Source: Caryophanales bacterium (GTDB lineage Bacteria > Bacillota > Bacilli > Bacillales > Bacillaceae_J). From it: a stretch of 62,237 nucleotides of DNA. The notes below the pieces were generated by a model. That model saw only the letters and a list, made by a program, of their open reading frames with translations, searched no databases and had not been told where the DNA came from. The stretch's first letter is position 1; each line of letters begins with the position of its first letter. The stretch is taken from the NCBI GenBank assembly GCA_012840465.1, contig DULJ01000037.1:1-62237 (forward strand), in the 5' to 3' direction. The position numbers were made by a program, and so were the translations under genes. Shown piece by piece: positions 30,613-42,943 of the stretch.

Positions 30613-30779
30613 CGGCGCTTCCGCTTCTTTGTCTAGCTTCAGCCACCCAGCACCTAGCGAGACTTCCTTCACCTCCGTACGATAAGTCAACATCGACTTG
30701 CTTCGTTCGTCGTGTTTCCTTTATCTCCTCCGGCTCAGTCCAGTCCGAACGGTGCTAAACGGGTGGCTTCCGCTTTTCT
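30613..30779 (+). repeat. Family B repeat, full copy (with a tail remnant) between rnpA and rpmH
   Basis: A short remnant (30613-30627, ending CCGCTTCT) precedes a full copy starting TTGTCTAGC at 30629. Outer arms GCCACCCAGCACC and GGTGCTAAACGGGTGGC pair; the inner hairpin is CGAC/GTCG. It carries a CTCCGGCTCAGTCCAGTCCG segment not found in the shorter copies. Confidence 0.85.
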
Positions 30780-30781
30780 CA

Positions 30782-30929
30782 TTGTCTAGCTCCGGCTCCT
30801 AGCGACTCGAAAAACTTCACCCGCCTCCCTACGATAAGTCAACATCAACTCACTTCATTCGTTGTGTTTCCTTTATCTCAGTCGCCGTGCTCCAGTTTTT
30901 TCGTCGCTTAACAGTCGCCTCCGCTTTTC
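30782..30929 (+). repeat. Family B repeat, second tandem copy between rnpA and rpmH
   Basis: This copy is close to the 39-187 copy, but its inner hairpin is CAAC/GTTG, so both arms have changed together. It ends just before the rpmH terminator. Confidence 0.85.
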
Positions 30930-30940
30930 GTTTTATCTAG

Positions 30941-30970
30941 AAAAAAAACCACTGATCTTATTCAGTGGCC
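30941..30970 (-). terminator. Terminator after rpmH
   Basis: On the minus strand CCACTGA and TCAGTGG form a stem followed by eight Ts. Much rpmH transcript probably ends here, leaving rnpA to read-through or its own promoter. Confidence 0.88.
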
Positions 30971-31104
30971 TATGCTGATAATACTTTTCTTCCTTTTCTA
31001 CGACGACGAGCTAGAACGTTACGTCCATTTGCAGAGCTCATACGAGCGCGAAAACCATGTACTCTTTTATGCTTACGATTACTCGGTTGATAAGTACGTT
31101 TCAT
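30970..31104 (-). CDS. rpmH: 50S ribosomal protein L34
   Basis: This 44-aa protein is [20 protein letters not shown] followed by [20 protein letters not shown] and VLSA, the classic L34 sequence. The start ATG at 31104 follows GGGAGGTGCAAATA. It is divergent from dnaA across the origin region, as in almost all bacteria. The gene is short, so it is easy to miss. Confidence 0.97.
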   Translation of the reverse strand: MKRTYQPSNRKHKRVHGFRARMSSANGRNVLARRRRKGRKVLSA

Positions 31105-31681
31105 TAATATTTGCACCTCCCTGAGGAAAAACTCTAAAGACAGTCCTACTAAGTATAGCGGGCGATGTGAATATTGTCAATCTTCTATTGAATTTTGAGT
31201 TTCACCAAAAGACCCTTTTTGTTTTCCAAATTTCGCCTTGTGGATATCTTTTTCGACACATTTTTTATCCACGCACTAGTTATCTACAACCTTTACACAA
31301 AATATAGTGTTGTTGATAACTTAACTCCACAAGGTATGGTGGTTGTGGATAAAGTGCCAAAACCCATTGCAATAAAGGGGTTTATTTGTTATTATATTTG
31401 TGTTTTCTCTTTTCTTACTACATACACTTATCCACAAGTGTGGATATCTTGTGTATAACTTTATTAACTATTGTGAAGAACTTTGTCCACAGGGTTGTGT
31501 AAAAAGTCGAATAAACACTTTTCTACTATATTATATACTTATACACCTTTCTTTAGGAATCTATTTTTATGCAAGCATATACATTTATCATTTTGAGGGT
31601 GTACAAAAGCTGTACAAGTTGTTTTTTATGCCCTCCTTCGTTTTAAAAAAAATCCTTTTCAAAGGAGGGAGTCTTTCTGTA
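31105..31681. other. oriC: oriC left part: DnaA-box cluster between rpmH and dnaA
   Basis: This non-coding region holds about ten DnaA boxes between 31239 and 31491. Perfect boxes are TGTGGATAA at 31344-31352 and TTATCCACA at 31428-31436. One-mismatch boxes are at 31239 (TGTGGATAT), 31265 (TTATCCACG), 31280 (TTATCTACA), 31311 (TGTTGATAA), 31439 (TGTGGATAT), 31450 (TGTGTATAA) and 31483 (TTGTCCACA). This matches the incA/incB side of the bipartite Bacillus origin and should also autoregulate dnaA. Confidence 0.9.
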
Positions 31682-33028
31682 ATGGAAAACATCTCTGATT
31701 TATGGACCAAGGCTTTAGAAGCAATCCAGAAAAAGTTAAGCAAGCCCAGCTTTGAAACTTGGTTAAAGTCAACAAAAGCTCACTCACTACACAATGACAC
31801 TTTAATCATTACTGCACCAAATGACTTTGCTAGAGATTGGCTTGAAACAAGATATTCAAAACTAATAGCCGATACCATTCTTGACATTACGGGGGCGGAA
31901 TTGGAAATAAAATTTGTCATCCCACAATCTCAAGAAGAGGGAGAGCTTAAATTTGAAGGCCCGGCCAAAAAGAGGAAAGTTGAAGAGCATTCTGAAGAAG
32001 TGCCCCAAAGTATGCTAATCCCTAAATATACCTTTGATACTTTTGTTATTGGGGCGGGGAATCGTTTTGCACATGCCGCTTCCCTAGCTGTTGCTGAAGC
32101 ACCAGCAAAAGCCTACAATCCATTGTTTATTTATGGGGGGGTTGGACTCGGAAAGACCCACTTAATGCATGCAATCGGGCATTATGTGTTAGAGCATAAT
32201 CCTAATGCGAAAGTGGTTTACCTGTCCTCAGAGAAATTTACAAATGAGTTTATTAACTCAATTCGTGATAATAAAGCGATTGAATTTCGCAATAAATATC
32301 GCAAGGTTGACGTTCTTTTAATTGATGATATTCAATTTTTAGCTGGAAAAGAATCGACACAAGAGGAGTTTTTCCATACCTTTAATGCATTACATGAGGA
32401 AAGTAAACAAATAGTAATTTCAAGTGACCGCCCGCCAAAGGAAATTCCAACATTAGAGGATCGCCTGCGTTCAAGATTTGAATGGGGTCTGATCACCGAT
32501 ATAACACCACCTGATTTGGAGACGCGAATTGCCATCCTAAGAAAGAAAGCAAAGGCAGAAGGTCTCGATATTTCTAATGAAGTTATGATTTATATTGCTA
32601 ATCAAATCGATACGAATATCCGTGAACTAGAAGGTGCCCTTATCCGTGTAGTAGCGTACTCTTCATTAATAAATAAAGATATTAATGCAGACTTAGCTGC
32701 GGAAGCACTTAAAGATATTATTCCTGGGACGAAGACTAAAGTAATCACCATTCAAGAAATCCAACGGGTTGTTGGGGAATTTTATCACGTGAAATTAGAG
32801 GACTTTAAAGCCAGGAAAAGGACGAAATCTGTCGCATTTCCACGGCAAATTGCGATGTATTTGTCGAGAGAGATGACCGATTCATCACTGCCAAAAATCG
32901 GTGAAGAGTTTGGAGGAAGGGATCATACAACGGTGATTCATGCCCATGAAAAGATCTCAAAACTTCTACAGTCAGATACAGAATTCCAACGACGGATCCA
33001 AGAGATAGAAGAAAAAATTAAATTATAA
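31682..33028 (+). CDS. dnaA: Chromosomal replication initiator DnaA
   Basis: This 448-aa initiator has four domains: I (about 1-85, [23 protein letters not shown]), a short linker II, the AAA+ domain III (Walker [14 protein letters not shown]; Walker [11 protein letters not shown]; sensor and arginine-finger regions follow) and the DNA-binding domain IV ending with [15 protein letters not shown]. The ATG at 31682 matches homologues; a longer upstream frame runs through the DnaA boxes and is not coding. The best ribosome site, AAAGGAGGG, is about 12-13 bases from the ATG, longer than the usual 7-9. Confidence 0.98.
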   Translation: MENISDLWTKALEAIQKKLSKPSFETWLKSTKAHSLHNDTLIITAPNDFARDWLETRYSKLIADTILDITGAELEIKFVIPQSQEEGELKFEGPAKKRKVEEHSEEVPQSMLIPKYTFDTFVIGAGNRFAHAASLAVAEAPAKAYNPLFIYGGVGLGKTHLMHAIGHYVLEHNPNAKVVYLSSEKFTNEFINSIRDNKAIEFRNKYRKVDVLLIDDIQFLAGKESTQEEFFHTFNALHEESKQIVISSDRPPKEIPTLEDRLRSRFEWGLITDITPPDLETRIAILRKKAKAEGLDISNEVMIYIANQIDTNIRELEGALIRVVAYSSLINKDINADLAAEALKDIIPGTKTKVITIQEIQRVVGEFYHVKLEDFKARKRTKSVAFPRQIAMYLSREMTDSSLPKIGEEFGGRDHTTVIHAHEKISKLLQSDTEFQRRIQEIEEKIKL

Positions 33029-33071
33029 AAGTATGGATTGTGTGAATAACTTGGACTTGCTTATATACAGT

Positions 33072-33182
33072 CTATCCACATGTGGATAGACTGTTCTATC
33101 GTTTCAAAAATGCACTTATCCACAAATCCACAAGCCCTACTACTATTATTACTATATTTTATTTATTAAAATAATAATATAT
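33072..33182. other. oriC: oriC right part: DnaA boxes, DnaA-trio and unwinding element
   Basis: CTATCCACA and TGTGGATAG form a 20-bp palindrome at 33071-33090. A perfect TTATCCACA lies at 33116-33124, overlapped by AAATCCACA (33124-33132), then GCCC. From 33137 come CTA CTA CTA TTA TTA CTA triplets, the arrangement known as the DnaA-trio in B. subtilis, followed by about 28 bp of nearly pure A/T. This is the expected start of duplex opening. Confidence 0.9.
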
Positions 33183-33226
33183 GCCAGCCAGTTTGAAAAA
33201 ATAACAAATAGGAGGCATTTAAAAAA

Positions 33227-34366
33227 ATGCAATTTACCATTCAAAAAAATAAATTAGTAGATGCTGTTAATGATGTAATGAAAGCTGTATCATCGAGAAC
33301 GACGATTCCGATCTTAACGGGGATTAAAATATCTGCGACATATGATGGTGTAACCTTAACAGGAAGCGATTCAGATATTTCAATTGAGAGCTTTATTCCA
33401 GCTGATGAAGAAGGTAATCAACATGTGGATATCCAAAGAATAGGAAGTATTGTCCTGCAGGCTAAATTTTTCAGTGAGATTGTAAAAAAGTTACCGAAGG
33501 AAACTGTGGATATCGAAGTTCAAGATAATTTCTCTACTAAAATTGTTTCTGGAAGTGCCGAATTTAATTTAATTGGATTGGACCCTGAAGAATATCCACA
33601 GCTGCCGCAAATCTCCGATAACCATGCTTTTCAAATGCCAATTGACTTACTTAAACAAATGACACGCCAAACTGTTTTTGCTGTGTCAACATCTGAAACA
33701 AGACCGGTTTTAACAGGTGTAAACTGGCGTATTGAAGATCGAGAACTTATTTGCGTAGCAACGGACAGCCATCGTTTGGCAATGAGAAAAGCTCCAATTG
33801 AGAGCGGGGAAATAGCCGATATTACAAGTGTTGTTATTCCAGGAAAAAGCTTAAATGAATTAAATAAAATTCTAGAAGATACAAATGAACTTATCGATAT
33901 TGTCATTACTGATAATCAAATATTGTTTAAAACAAAATATTTATTATTTTTCTCACGATTATTAGAAGGGAATTATCCTGATACATCAAGATTGATCCCA
34001 GACGATTTCAAGACTGAAGTGATCATTTCTGCCAAGGATTTTCTGCAAGCAATTGACCGTGCCTCTTTATTAGCGAAAGAAGGACGAAATAATGTCGTTA
34101 AATTAACGACAATTGATAACAAAAGTGTCCAAATCTCGACAATACTGCCTGAGGTTGGTAAGGTAGAAGAAGATGTAAATTGTGAATCGCTAATTGGCGA
34201 AGAATTAAAAATTTCTTTTAGTGCTAAATATATGATGGATGCCCTAAAAGCTTTAGATAGTACGGATATTAAAATTAGTTTTACAGGGGCCATGCGTCCG
34301 TTTTTAATTCGACCTTTGGATAATGATTCAATTCTTCAGCTGATCCTACCAGTAAGAACATATTAA
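33227..34366 (+). CDS. dnaN: DNA polymerase III sliding clamp DnaN
   Basis: This 379-aa beta clamp has three repeated domains of about 125 residues. Starting MQFTIQKNKLVDAVNDVMKA, it has typical SETRPVLTGVNWRI and the final LILPVRTY, close to the C-terminal groove that binds client peptides. TAGGAGG lies before the start. It follows dnaA across the origin and is followed by yaaA. Confidence 0.97.
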   Translation: MQFTIQKNKLVDAVNDVMKAVSSRTTIPILTGIKISATYDGVTLTGSDSDISIESFIPADEEGNQHVDIQRIGSIVLQAKFFSEIVKKLPKETVDIEVQDNFSTKIVSGSAEFNLIGLDPEEYPQLPQISDNHAFQMPIDLLKQMTRQTVFAVSTSETRPVLTGVNWRIEDRELICVATDSHRLAMRKAPIESGEIADITSVVIPGKSLNELNKILEDTNELIDIVITDNQILFKTKYLLFFSRLLEGNYPDTSRLIPDDFKTEVIISAKDFLQAIDRASLLAKEGRNNVVKLTTIDNKSVQISTILPEVGKVEEDVNCESLIGEELKISFSAKYMMDALKALDSTDIKISFTGAMRPFLIRPLDNDSILQLILPVRTY

Positions 34367-34370
34367 AAAA

Positions 34371-34416
34371 AGAGGCGGGGGAAGTTTTTCGAGTCGCTGG
34401 GCGCTGGAGCTGGGTA
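34371..34416 (-). repeat. Family B repeat, fragment after dnaN
   Basis: GAGGCGGGGGAAGTTTTTCGAGTCGCTGGGCGCTGGAGCTGG is the right-hand part of the minus-oriented element (compare 47560-47609); the other half is missing. Confidence 0.75.
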
Positions 34417-34436
34417 AAGAAGCACCAACTTTTATT

Positions 34437-34495
34437 TGAAAGCTGAACGGGAAATAAATTCAATAGTTCCTGTTTTAGCTTTCTTTTATATTTAT
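34437..34495 (+). terminator. Terminator after dnaN
   Basis: GAAAGCTGAACGGGAA pairs imperfectly with TTCCTGTTTTAGCTTTC, followed by TTTTATAT. It should lower transcription into yaaA-recF. Confidence 0.65.
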
Positions 34496-34560
34496 CCAAC
34501 ATTTAGTAAAATGAAAATAACGATATAAAGCGAATGAATACAAAATTGAGGTGAGAAATG

Positions 34561-34779
34561 ATGGCTACTGAAGTTTCCATTTCAACGGAATATATCACGT
34601 TGGGTCAATTTCTAAAATTGGCTGGAATCATTGATACCGGTGGTGCCGTTAAGTGGTTTTTAAGTGAACATGAAGTCTTCATCAATGGTGAACCCGAAAA
34701 TCGTAGAGGAAAAAAGCTGATAGATAATGATGAAGTATTTGTTAAAGGGATTGGGGCTTTTAAAGTTGTTTTTAACTGA
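34561..34779 (+). CDS. yaaA: S4-domain RNA-binding protein YaaA
   Basis: This 72-aa protein consists of one S4 domain (about 10-70): [36 protein letters not shown]. It is implicated in ribosome biology in Bacillus. The ATG at 34561 aligns with the start of B. subtilis YaaA (MANPISIDTE); the ATG directly before it is also possible. GAGGTGAG precedes both. The end overlaps the recF start. Confidence 0.92.
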   Translation: MATEVSISTEYITLGQFLKLAGIIDTGGAVKWFLSEHEVFINGEPENRRGKKLIDNDEVFVKGIGAFKVVFN

Positions 34780-35881
34780 TCTATCATTAACAAATTATAG
34801 AAACTATAAGAAAACCGGGCTTTCCTTTGAAAATAAAGTGAATGTAATCCTTGGTGAGAATGCACAAGGGAAAACAAATTTGCTGGAAAGTATATATGTT
34901 TTAGCGATTGCCAAGTCCCATCGGACATCAAGAGATAAAGAACTTATCAAATGGGATGAAGAGTATGCTAAAATAGAAGGAAGAGTGCAAAAAAGAATGT
35001 CCGCTCTTTCACTTGAACTTGTAATATCAAATAAAGGTAAAAAGGCAAAAGTAAATTCATTAGAACAAAAAAAATTAAGCAGCTATATTGGTTCATTAAA
35101 TGTCGTGATGTTCGCACCTGAGGATTTAAATCTTGTCAAAGGAAGTCCTCAGGTTCGTCGACGTTTTATAGACATTGAGATCGGGCAAGTGATGCCGGTC
35201 TATATGCATGATTTAAATCAGTATCATCATATTTTGCAGCAGCGGAATCACTTATTGAAGCAATATAATCGCGACCCCGGGAAAAATAAAGTCATGCTCG
35301 AAATATTGACAACCCAGCTTGTTGAAATTGCGGTGAAAATAACGAATCGAAGAATTCACTTTTTACATTTACTGCAAAATTGGGCTGAACCAATCCACAA
35401 CGGCATCTCAAGAGGTTTAGAAGTGCTGAAAATTCAGTATAATCCTTCTGTTAATGTATCAGAGGGGCTGGATTTGTCAAAAATGGTAGAAGTATATTAT
35501 GAAAAGTTTTCTGAAATTAAAGAAAAAGAAATTGATAGAGGAATTACATTGGCTGGTCCGCATCGCGATGACATGCAGTTTTTTGTGAATGGCAAGGATG
35601 TTCAAGTGTATGGTTCACAAGGACAGCAGCGAACAACGGCTTTATCAATTAAATTAGCGGAAATTGAATTAATTAAATCAGAGGTTGGAGAATATCCGAT
35701 TCTACTTTTAGATGATGTACTTTCGGAGCTAGATGACTATAGACAATCACACTTACTAAATACGATCCAAGACAAAGTTCAAACATTCGTTACGACGACA
35801 AGTGTGGAAGGAATTGATCATGAAACATTAAAAAAAGCTGCAAAATTTTATGTTACAGCAGGTGGCGTTGAAAGTTCCTAA
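34766..35881 (+). CDS. recF: DNA replication and repair protein RecF
   Basis: This 371-aa SMC-like ATPase helps load RecA on gaps. Walker A is [13 protein letters not shown], the signature [12 protein letters not shown] and Walker [16 protein letters not shown]. The start is the TTG at 34766, aligned with homologues ([14 protein letters not shown]) and set within the last codons of yaaA (14-bp overlap). The longer frame from 34727 would begin deep inside yaaA. Translational coupling is likely. Confidence 0.95.
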   Translation: MFLTDLSLTNYRNYKKTGLSFENKVNVILGENAQGKTNLLESIYVLAIAKSHRTSRDKELIKWDEEYAKIEGRVQKRMSALSLELVISNKGKKAKVNSLEQKKLSSYIGSLNVVMFAPEDLNLVKGSPQVRRRFIDIEIGQVMPVYMHDLNQYHHILQQRNHLLKQYNRDPGKNKVMLEILTTQLVEIAVKITNRRIHFLHLLQNWAEPIHNGISRGLEVLKIQYNPSVNVSEGLDLSKMVEVYYEKFSEIKEKEIDRGITLAGPHRDDMQFFVNGKDVQVYGSQGQQRTTALSIKLAEIELIKSEVGEYPILLLDDVLSELDDYRQSHLLNTIQDKVQTFVTTTSVEGIDHETLKKAAKFYVTAGGVESS

Positions 35882-35902
35882 ACTCGAAAGGTGGATAAGT
35901 GT

Positions 35903-38124
<2,222 letters not shown>

Positions 38125-38142
38125 AGAGGAGGGGCTTAAGAT

Positions 38143-40659
38143 ATGCAGGAAGAACGTCAACATATACAAGAAGTAAATTTAAGCACTGAAATGAAGACAT
38201 CCTTTTTAGACTATGCCATGAGTGTTATTGTGTCTCGTGCTTTACCAGATGTAAGGGATGGCTTGAAGCCAGTGCATCGAAGAATCCTATATGCGATGAA
38301 TGAATTAGGGAATACAGCAGATAAGGCACATAAAAAGTCTGCCCGTATTGTTGGTGATGTAATCGGTAAATATCATCCACACGGTGATTCCGCCGTATAT
38401 GAAGCAATGGTACGGATGGCCCAAGATTTTAACTTTCGCTATATGCTAGTGGATGGTCATGGCAACTTTGGATCTGTGGACGGAGACCCAGCAGCTGCGA
38501 TGCGTTATACAGAAGCACGGATGTCTAAGTTGGCCATGGAAATGTTACGTGATATTAACAAAGATACCATTGACTATAAAGATAACTATGATGGATCGGA
38601 ACAAGAGCCAGTTGTATTACCTGCAAGATTTCCCAACCTTTTAGTAAATGGAGCTTCAGGTATCGCTGTAGGGATGGCTACTAATATTCCACCGCATCAT
38701 TTAGGGGAAGTTATTGATGGAGTTTTAGCCGTTAGCCGCAATCGCGATATTACAATTCCTGAATTAATGGAAATTGTACCTGGACCTGATTTTCCAACAG
38801 CTGGACAAATATTAGGCCGCAGTGGTATTCGCCGGGCCTATGAGACAGGAAGAGGGTCTATTACCCTTCGCGCCCAATCATTTATTGAAGAAAAAGCAAA
38901 CGGAAGACAAACGATTATTATCAATGAAATACCTTACCAAGTTAATAAAGCAAAGCTGATTGAAAAAATAGCAGAGCTTGTTCATGATAAAAAAATTGAG
39001 GGAATTTCAGACCTCCGTGATGAATCAGACCGCACAGGTATGAGAATCGTAATTGAGGTTAAGCGGGATGCCAATGCCAATGTCCTTTTAAATAACCTAT
39101 TTAAACTAACGGCATTACAATCAAGCTTTGGTATTAATATGCTTGCCCTTGTTGACGGCCATCCAAAGGTATTGAACTTAAAACAAATGTTAAGTTATTA
39201 CCTTGATCATCAGATTGTGATCATTCGCCGCAGGACAGAGTTTGAACTGCGTAAGGCCGAGGCCCGCGCCCATATCTTAGAGGGATTAAGAATCGCACTA
39301 GACCATATAGATGAGATTATTGCCTTAATTCGCGCCTCACAAACAACAGATATTGCGAGACAAGGATTAATGGAGAAATTTAACCTATCTGAAAAGCAAG
39401 CACAAGCTATATTGGATATGCGCTTGCAGCGTCTGACAGGTTTGGAACGTGAGAAAATTGAAGAAGAGTACCAAGAACTGATTAAGCTTATTGCAGAATT
39501 AAAAGCAATCTTAGCAGATGAAGAAAAGGTTCTTGATATTATTCGCGAAGAATTAACTGAAGTTAAAGAACGTTTCCATGACGAACGCCGTACAGAAATT
39601 ATTTCAGGTAGTTTCGGTGAAATTGAAGATGAGGATTTAATCCCAGAGCAAGGTATCGTTATTTCGCTTACCCATAAGGGTTATATTAAGCGATTGCCGG
39701 CAGATACCTACAGAAGCCAAAGAAGGGGCGGTCGTGGGGTACAAGGAATGGGCACCAATGAAGATGACTTTGTTGAACATTTGCTGTCTACTTCTACCCA
39801 CAATACAATTCTGTTCTTTAGCAATAAAGGAAAGGTATACCGTCTAAAAGGCTATGAAATTCCTGAATTTAGCCGTACAGCGAAAGGAATTCCAATCATA
39901 AACTTATTAGAAATTGAAAAAGATGAGTGGATTAATGCTGTAATCCCTGTTGAGGAGTTTTTAGATGATTGGTATTTGTTCTTTGCAACAAAGCAAGGTG
40001 TTGCTAAACGTTCGCCACTATCTTCATTTGCCAATATTCGAAAAGGCGGCTTAATTGCCCTTCATTTAAGGGAAGGTGACGAGGTCATCTCTGTCGGGTT
40101 AACTGACGGCCAAAGTGAGATTATGATTGGTACAGTGAACGGAATGTTAATTCGCTTTAACGAGACCGATGTCCGTTCGATGAGCCGATTAGCGACTGGT
40201 GTAAAAGGAATTAATCTAAATAAAGATGATTATGTCATCGGTATGGAAATCATCGAAGGAACAGAAGATGTATTAGTCGTAACACGCTATGGCTACGGTA
40301 AACGTACACCATTAAGCGAATATCGGATGCAAAGTCGCGGTGGTAAAGGTATTAAGACATGTAATATTACTGAAAAGAATGGACCATTATCAGCGATTAA
40401 AGCAGTTACAGGTGAAGAGGATTTAATGCTCATCACCGAAAGCGGCATTGTGATTCGAATGGCTATAGATACGATTTCAATTACGGGACGTAATACACAA
40501 GGTGTTAAATTAATGCGTCTTGGTGAAAATGAGGTTGTTTCTACTGTTGCAAAGGTTGATCGCGAAGAAGAGGAAGAAGAAACAACAGATGAAAATGTAA
40601 CAACTGAGGAAACAAAGGAAGAAGCACCAAACGATTCTGAACCGGAACAAGATGAATAA
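38143..40659 (+). CDS. gyrA: DNA gyrase subunit A
   Basis: This 838-aa subunit cuts and reseals DNA. The catalytic Tyr is in MRYTEARM (Tyr122). The quinolone-determining region reads [12 protein letters not shown], with the Ser and Glu of sensitive enzymes, so no classical resistance change is present. The C-terminal beta-pinwheel has [10 protein letters not shown], the GyrA box type, and the protein ends in a long acidic tail ([17 protein letters not shown]). A good GAGGAGGGG precedes the start. Confidence 0.97.
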   Translation: MQEERQHIQEVNLSTEMKTSFLDYAMSVIVSRALPDVRDGLKPVHRRILYAMNELGNTADKAHKKSARIVGDVIGKYHPHGDSAVYEAMVRMAQDFNFRYMLVDGHGNFGSVDGDPAAAMRYTEARMSKLAMEMLRDINKDTIDYKDNYDGSEQEPVVLPARFPNLLVNGASGIAVGMATNIPPHHLGEVIDGVLAVSRNRDITIPELMEIVPGPDFPTAGQILGRSGIRRAYETGRGSITLRAQSFIEEKANGRQTIIINEIPYQVNKAKLIEKIAELVHDKKIEGISDLRDESDRTGMRIVIEVKRDANANVLLNNLFKLTALQSSFGINMLALVDGHPKVLNLKQMLSYYLDHQIVIIRRRTEFELRKAEARAHILEGLRIALDHIDEIIALIRASQTTDIARQGLMEKFNLSEKQAQAILDMRLQRLTGLEREKIEEEYQELIKLIAELKAILADEEKVLDIIREELTEVKERFHDERRTEIISGSFGEIEDEDLIPEQGIVISLTHKGYIKRLPADTYRSQRRGGRGVQGMGTNEDDFVEHLLSTSTHNTILFFSNKGKVYRLKGYEIPEFSRTAKGIPIINLLEIEKDEWINAVIPVEEFLDDWYLFFATKQGVAKRSPLSSFANIRKGGLIALHLREGDEVISVGLTDGQSEIMIGTVNGMLIRFNETDVRSMSRLATGVKGINLNKDDYVIGMEIIEGTEDVLVVTRYGYGKRTPLSEYRMQSRGGKGIKTCNITEKNGPLSAIKAVTGEEDLMLITESGIVIRMAIDTISITGRNTQGVKLMRLGENEVVSTVAKVDREEEEEETTDENVTTEETKEEAPNDSEPEQDE

Positions 40660-40681
40660 ATAGTTAGGGGGAAAGACATTT

Positions 40682-41767
40682 ATGAAAGTCCAGGTTAATC
40701 AATTAATAGAAGGCTGTATATTATCTGAAGATGTTTTTTCCCTAACTAATTCTCCAATCGTTTCACAGAAAACAGTTTTATCAAATAAAACATTAGAAAT
40801 ACTTAACGCCTTTTTAATAAAAGAAGTTGCAGTAGAGCCTACCCTTGTTACTGGTGGAAAGTTTACCCCTGCTTGGGTTGAAGATGAGGTTAAGTCCATA
40901 AAGGAAGAACATATAGTAGTCCAACATAGTTTTACGGAAAGGTACTTAAAGGCTGTCCAAGGCTATAAAAAACTGTTTCAAGGTTGGCAGTCAGGTATGG
41001 CCATTGATATGCCAGCTGTAAGGGCATTGATCGTACCGATTATTGAGGGAGCAATTGAAAATCCGCGGGAATTATTTACCCTACACCATTATTCAACAGT
41101 AGAGGACTACCTATATCATCATGCTATTTCAGTTGCAGCCATGTCAGCTGTATTGGCTAGTGTGCTTAACTTCTCAAAAGGAGATTATATTCAAATTGGT
41201 ATTGCGGGTGCGATGTGCAATTGTGGTATGGCCAAAATTTCAACGAAGATCATGAATAAAAAGGGTCCATTGACAAAAGTGGAATTTGAAGAAATCAAAA
41301 AACACCCTATCTACAGCTATATCCTTTTAAAGGATATTAAACTTCTTAAAGATGAAGTGAAGAAAGCTATATATAAACATCATGAACGAATTGATGGTAG
41401 CGGCTACCCTAATGGGGTTAAATCTGAATATTTATCCCCTTATGAAAGGATTATTTCTGTTGCCGATGTATATTATGCCATGACGTCAGAAAGAAATTAT
41501 CGCAGTAAGCAATCTCCATTTAAAGTATTAGAATCAATATTGCAGGACCAGTTTGGCAAATTTGATATGAAGGTTGTCCAAACATTAACGAAAATTATGA
41601 CGAACTTTTCTTTAGGGACAAAGGTCCGTTTATCGAATAATAAGATTGGAGAAATTGTTTTTATTGAACAAAAATCCCCGACAAGACCAATGGTCAGACT
41701 AGATGAATCAGGGGAAATCACCCAGCTTGTTAATCAGCGCGGTCTTTTTATCGAAGAAATACTATAA
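40682..41767 (+). CDS. HD-GYP-like protein with a degenerate HD motif
   Basis: This 361-aa protein is related to HD-GYP c-di-GMP phosphodiesterases. The HERIDGSGYP motif is intact (233-243 as HHERIDGSGYP), as is VADVYYAMTSERNYR. But where the family has a metal-binding LLHDIGK, this protein has MCNCGMAK (178-185): His and Asp are replaced by Cys and Asn. The N-terminal part (1-130) is unassigned. It follows gyrA by 22 bp and may be read from the gyrase promoter. It could be a c-di-GMP binding or sensing protein rather than an active enzyme; this is inference. Confidence 0.8.
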   Translation: MKVQVNQLIEGCILSEDVFSLTNSPIVSQKTVLSNKTLEILNAFLIKEVAVEPTLVTGGKFTPAWVEDEVKSIKEEHIVVQHSFTERYLKAVQGYKKLFQGWQSGMAIDMPAVRALIVPIIEGAIENPRELFTLHHYSTVEDYLYHHAISVAAMSAVLASVLNFSKGDYIQIGIAGAMCNCGMAKISTKIMNKKGPLTKVEFEEIKKHPIYSYILLKDIKLLKDEVKKAIYKHHERIDGSGYPNGVKSEYLSPYERIISVADVYYAMTSERNYRSKQSPFKVLESILQDQFGKFDMKVVQTLTKIMTNFSLGTKVRLSNNKIGEIVFIEQKSPTRPMVRLDESGEITQLVNQRGLFIEEIL

Positions 41768-41782
41768 CTTTATTCAGTTAAG

Positions 41783-41840
41783 AGAAGGGTCTGTCCAAAA
41801 AGTGCTACTCTCAAGCGCTTACCTGGGCACTCCCTTCCTT
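41783..41840. terminator. Terminator between the HD-GYP and yaaC genes
   Basis: GAAGGG pairs with CCCTTC and AGTGC with GCACT around a central loop. It separates two converging genes and may act for both. A 17-bp family A fragment (TAACTTTATTCAG) lies just before, at 41764-41780. Confidence 0.6.
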
Positions 41841-42833
41841 TTACTTAAACTTTTGTTTTTCTAACAAGTATTGATTAATAAGATACGGAACCTTTACAGT
41901 AGTCACACTTAAGAATTGTTCAATAAATGGGTAATCTAAGCTGTCGAAGCTATGCAATAGCTCACTCCACCATTCAGTCTCATACCTGCTAATCATACTT
42001 AAATTATAAAGCAACAAATAATGCGTTAAGATCTCCGGAAAAATCATAAATTGCTCTTTAGCAGTGGGGATATGTAATGTATTTTCAAAGTAATCAAATT
42101 GGAGCGGCGAATAGTCATTGGAATTTATGGGACAATTCACTTGCAACTCAATAAGTTCAAGTTGTTTGCTACCTGTGCTCGCTTTGTTCACCATTTGGAA
42201 GTCAAAAGACAATAGTTCCTTTAAAAAACTATCAAAGCGGTCAACTGTCATATGTAAATCATCTAATATGCAAGCGGGTATTATAAAAGTTTGGTCATGC
42301 AGGCCGGCTATTTTATAGTTTTGTTGTTTCCTTAAACTAACTTGAAAGAGGTGGTTTAATTCAGGAATCCGTCCTAAAAGAAAGTCCATAGTAAATTTTT
42401 CTGCATCAAGATGGTGTTTCACATGGAACATTTTTACGGCAACATGTGAAAATAAACCGTTTTTTTGGGTCTTTACTTCATCTTTTAGAAAGTCATAATT
42501 TCTTTTTTTTCTTTTACGTGTTGTAACACCGTGAGCCAAAACAGTGGCGGATTCAGGGTATTCCGGGTCAACTGTTAGTAGACAGGCCTTAAGGAGCTGT
42601 ACCATTCCATAAAACAGCAAAATGGGTTTGATCGATAACGGAGCTTGTTTGGATAGCTCGTAATAGCTCTTCCCATGATCTAAATAATAAATAAAGGGAT
42701 AGCAGTTTTCGAAGCTCTTCTTTTCGGAATCATCGACATTGTTGTTTTGATAGCTATGTAAAAGGTACCTCTGTACGTTGATTGATGAATGATAAATTGC
42801 AAATGATTTCCAGGTAGAATCCCAAGAGCTCAT
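41841..42833 (-). CDS. yaaC: YaaC-family protein
   Basis: This 330-aa protein of unknown function is in the place of B. subtilis yaaC, between gyrA and guaB and on the opposite strand. No enzyme motif was recognised; it is a soluble, aromatic-rich chain. The ATG at 42833 is preceded by GGAGG with a 10-bp gap; an upstream ATG at 42884 gives a longer variant with a weaker site. A degenerate parS-like site (42415-42430) is embedded in the gene. Confidence 0.85.
   Translation of the reverse strand: MSSWDSTWKSFAIYHSSINVQRYLLHSYQNNNVDDSEKKSFENCYPFIYYLDHGKSYYELSKQAPLSIKPILLFYGMVQLLKACLLTVDPEYPESATVLAHGVTTRKRKKRNYDFLKDEVKTQKNGLFSHVAVKMFHVKHHLDAEKFTMDFLLGRIPELNHLFQVSLRKQQNYKIAGLHDQTFIIPACILDDLHMTVDRFDSFLKELLSFDFQMVNKASTGSKQLELIELQVNCPINSNDYSPLQFDYFENTLHIPTAKEQFMIFPEILTHYLLLYNLSMISRYETEWWSELLHSFDSLDYPFIEQFLSVTTVKVPYLINQYLLEKQKFK
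42415..42430. other. Degenerate parS-like site in yaaC
   Basis: TGTTTCACATGGAACA differs from the perfect parS at two positions (CG to CA, AAA to GAA). It lies on the right of the origin, where no perfect site is seen in this window. Confidence 0.5.
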
Positions 42834-42943
42834 ACCGATTTTGCCTCCAGTTAAAACTTTTTGTAAAAAAATTGTCGAGATCATTGTCGTTCCTTGACAG
42901 TAGTGTGTCCAATTGTTAAGCTACTAATAATATTTTTCAGAAA

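Noticed and set aside
31400-31681. N-terminal extension of dnaA
   Set aside because: The longer frame is composed of DnaA-box and leader sequence, has no homology to DnaA, and the ATG at 31682 matches the family start.
32782-32797. Additional parS in dnaA (TATCACGTGAAATT)
   Set aside because: Only the central TCACGTGAAA matches; the outer bases differ at several positions.
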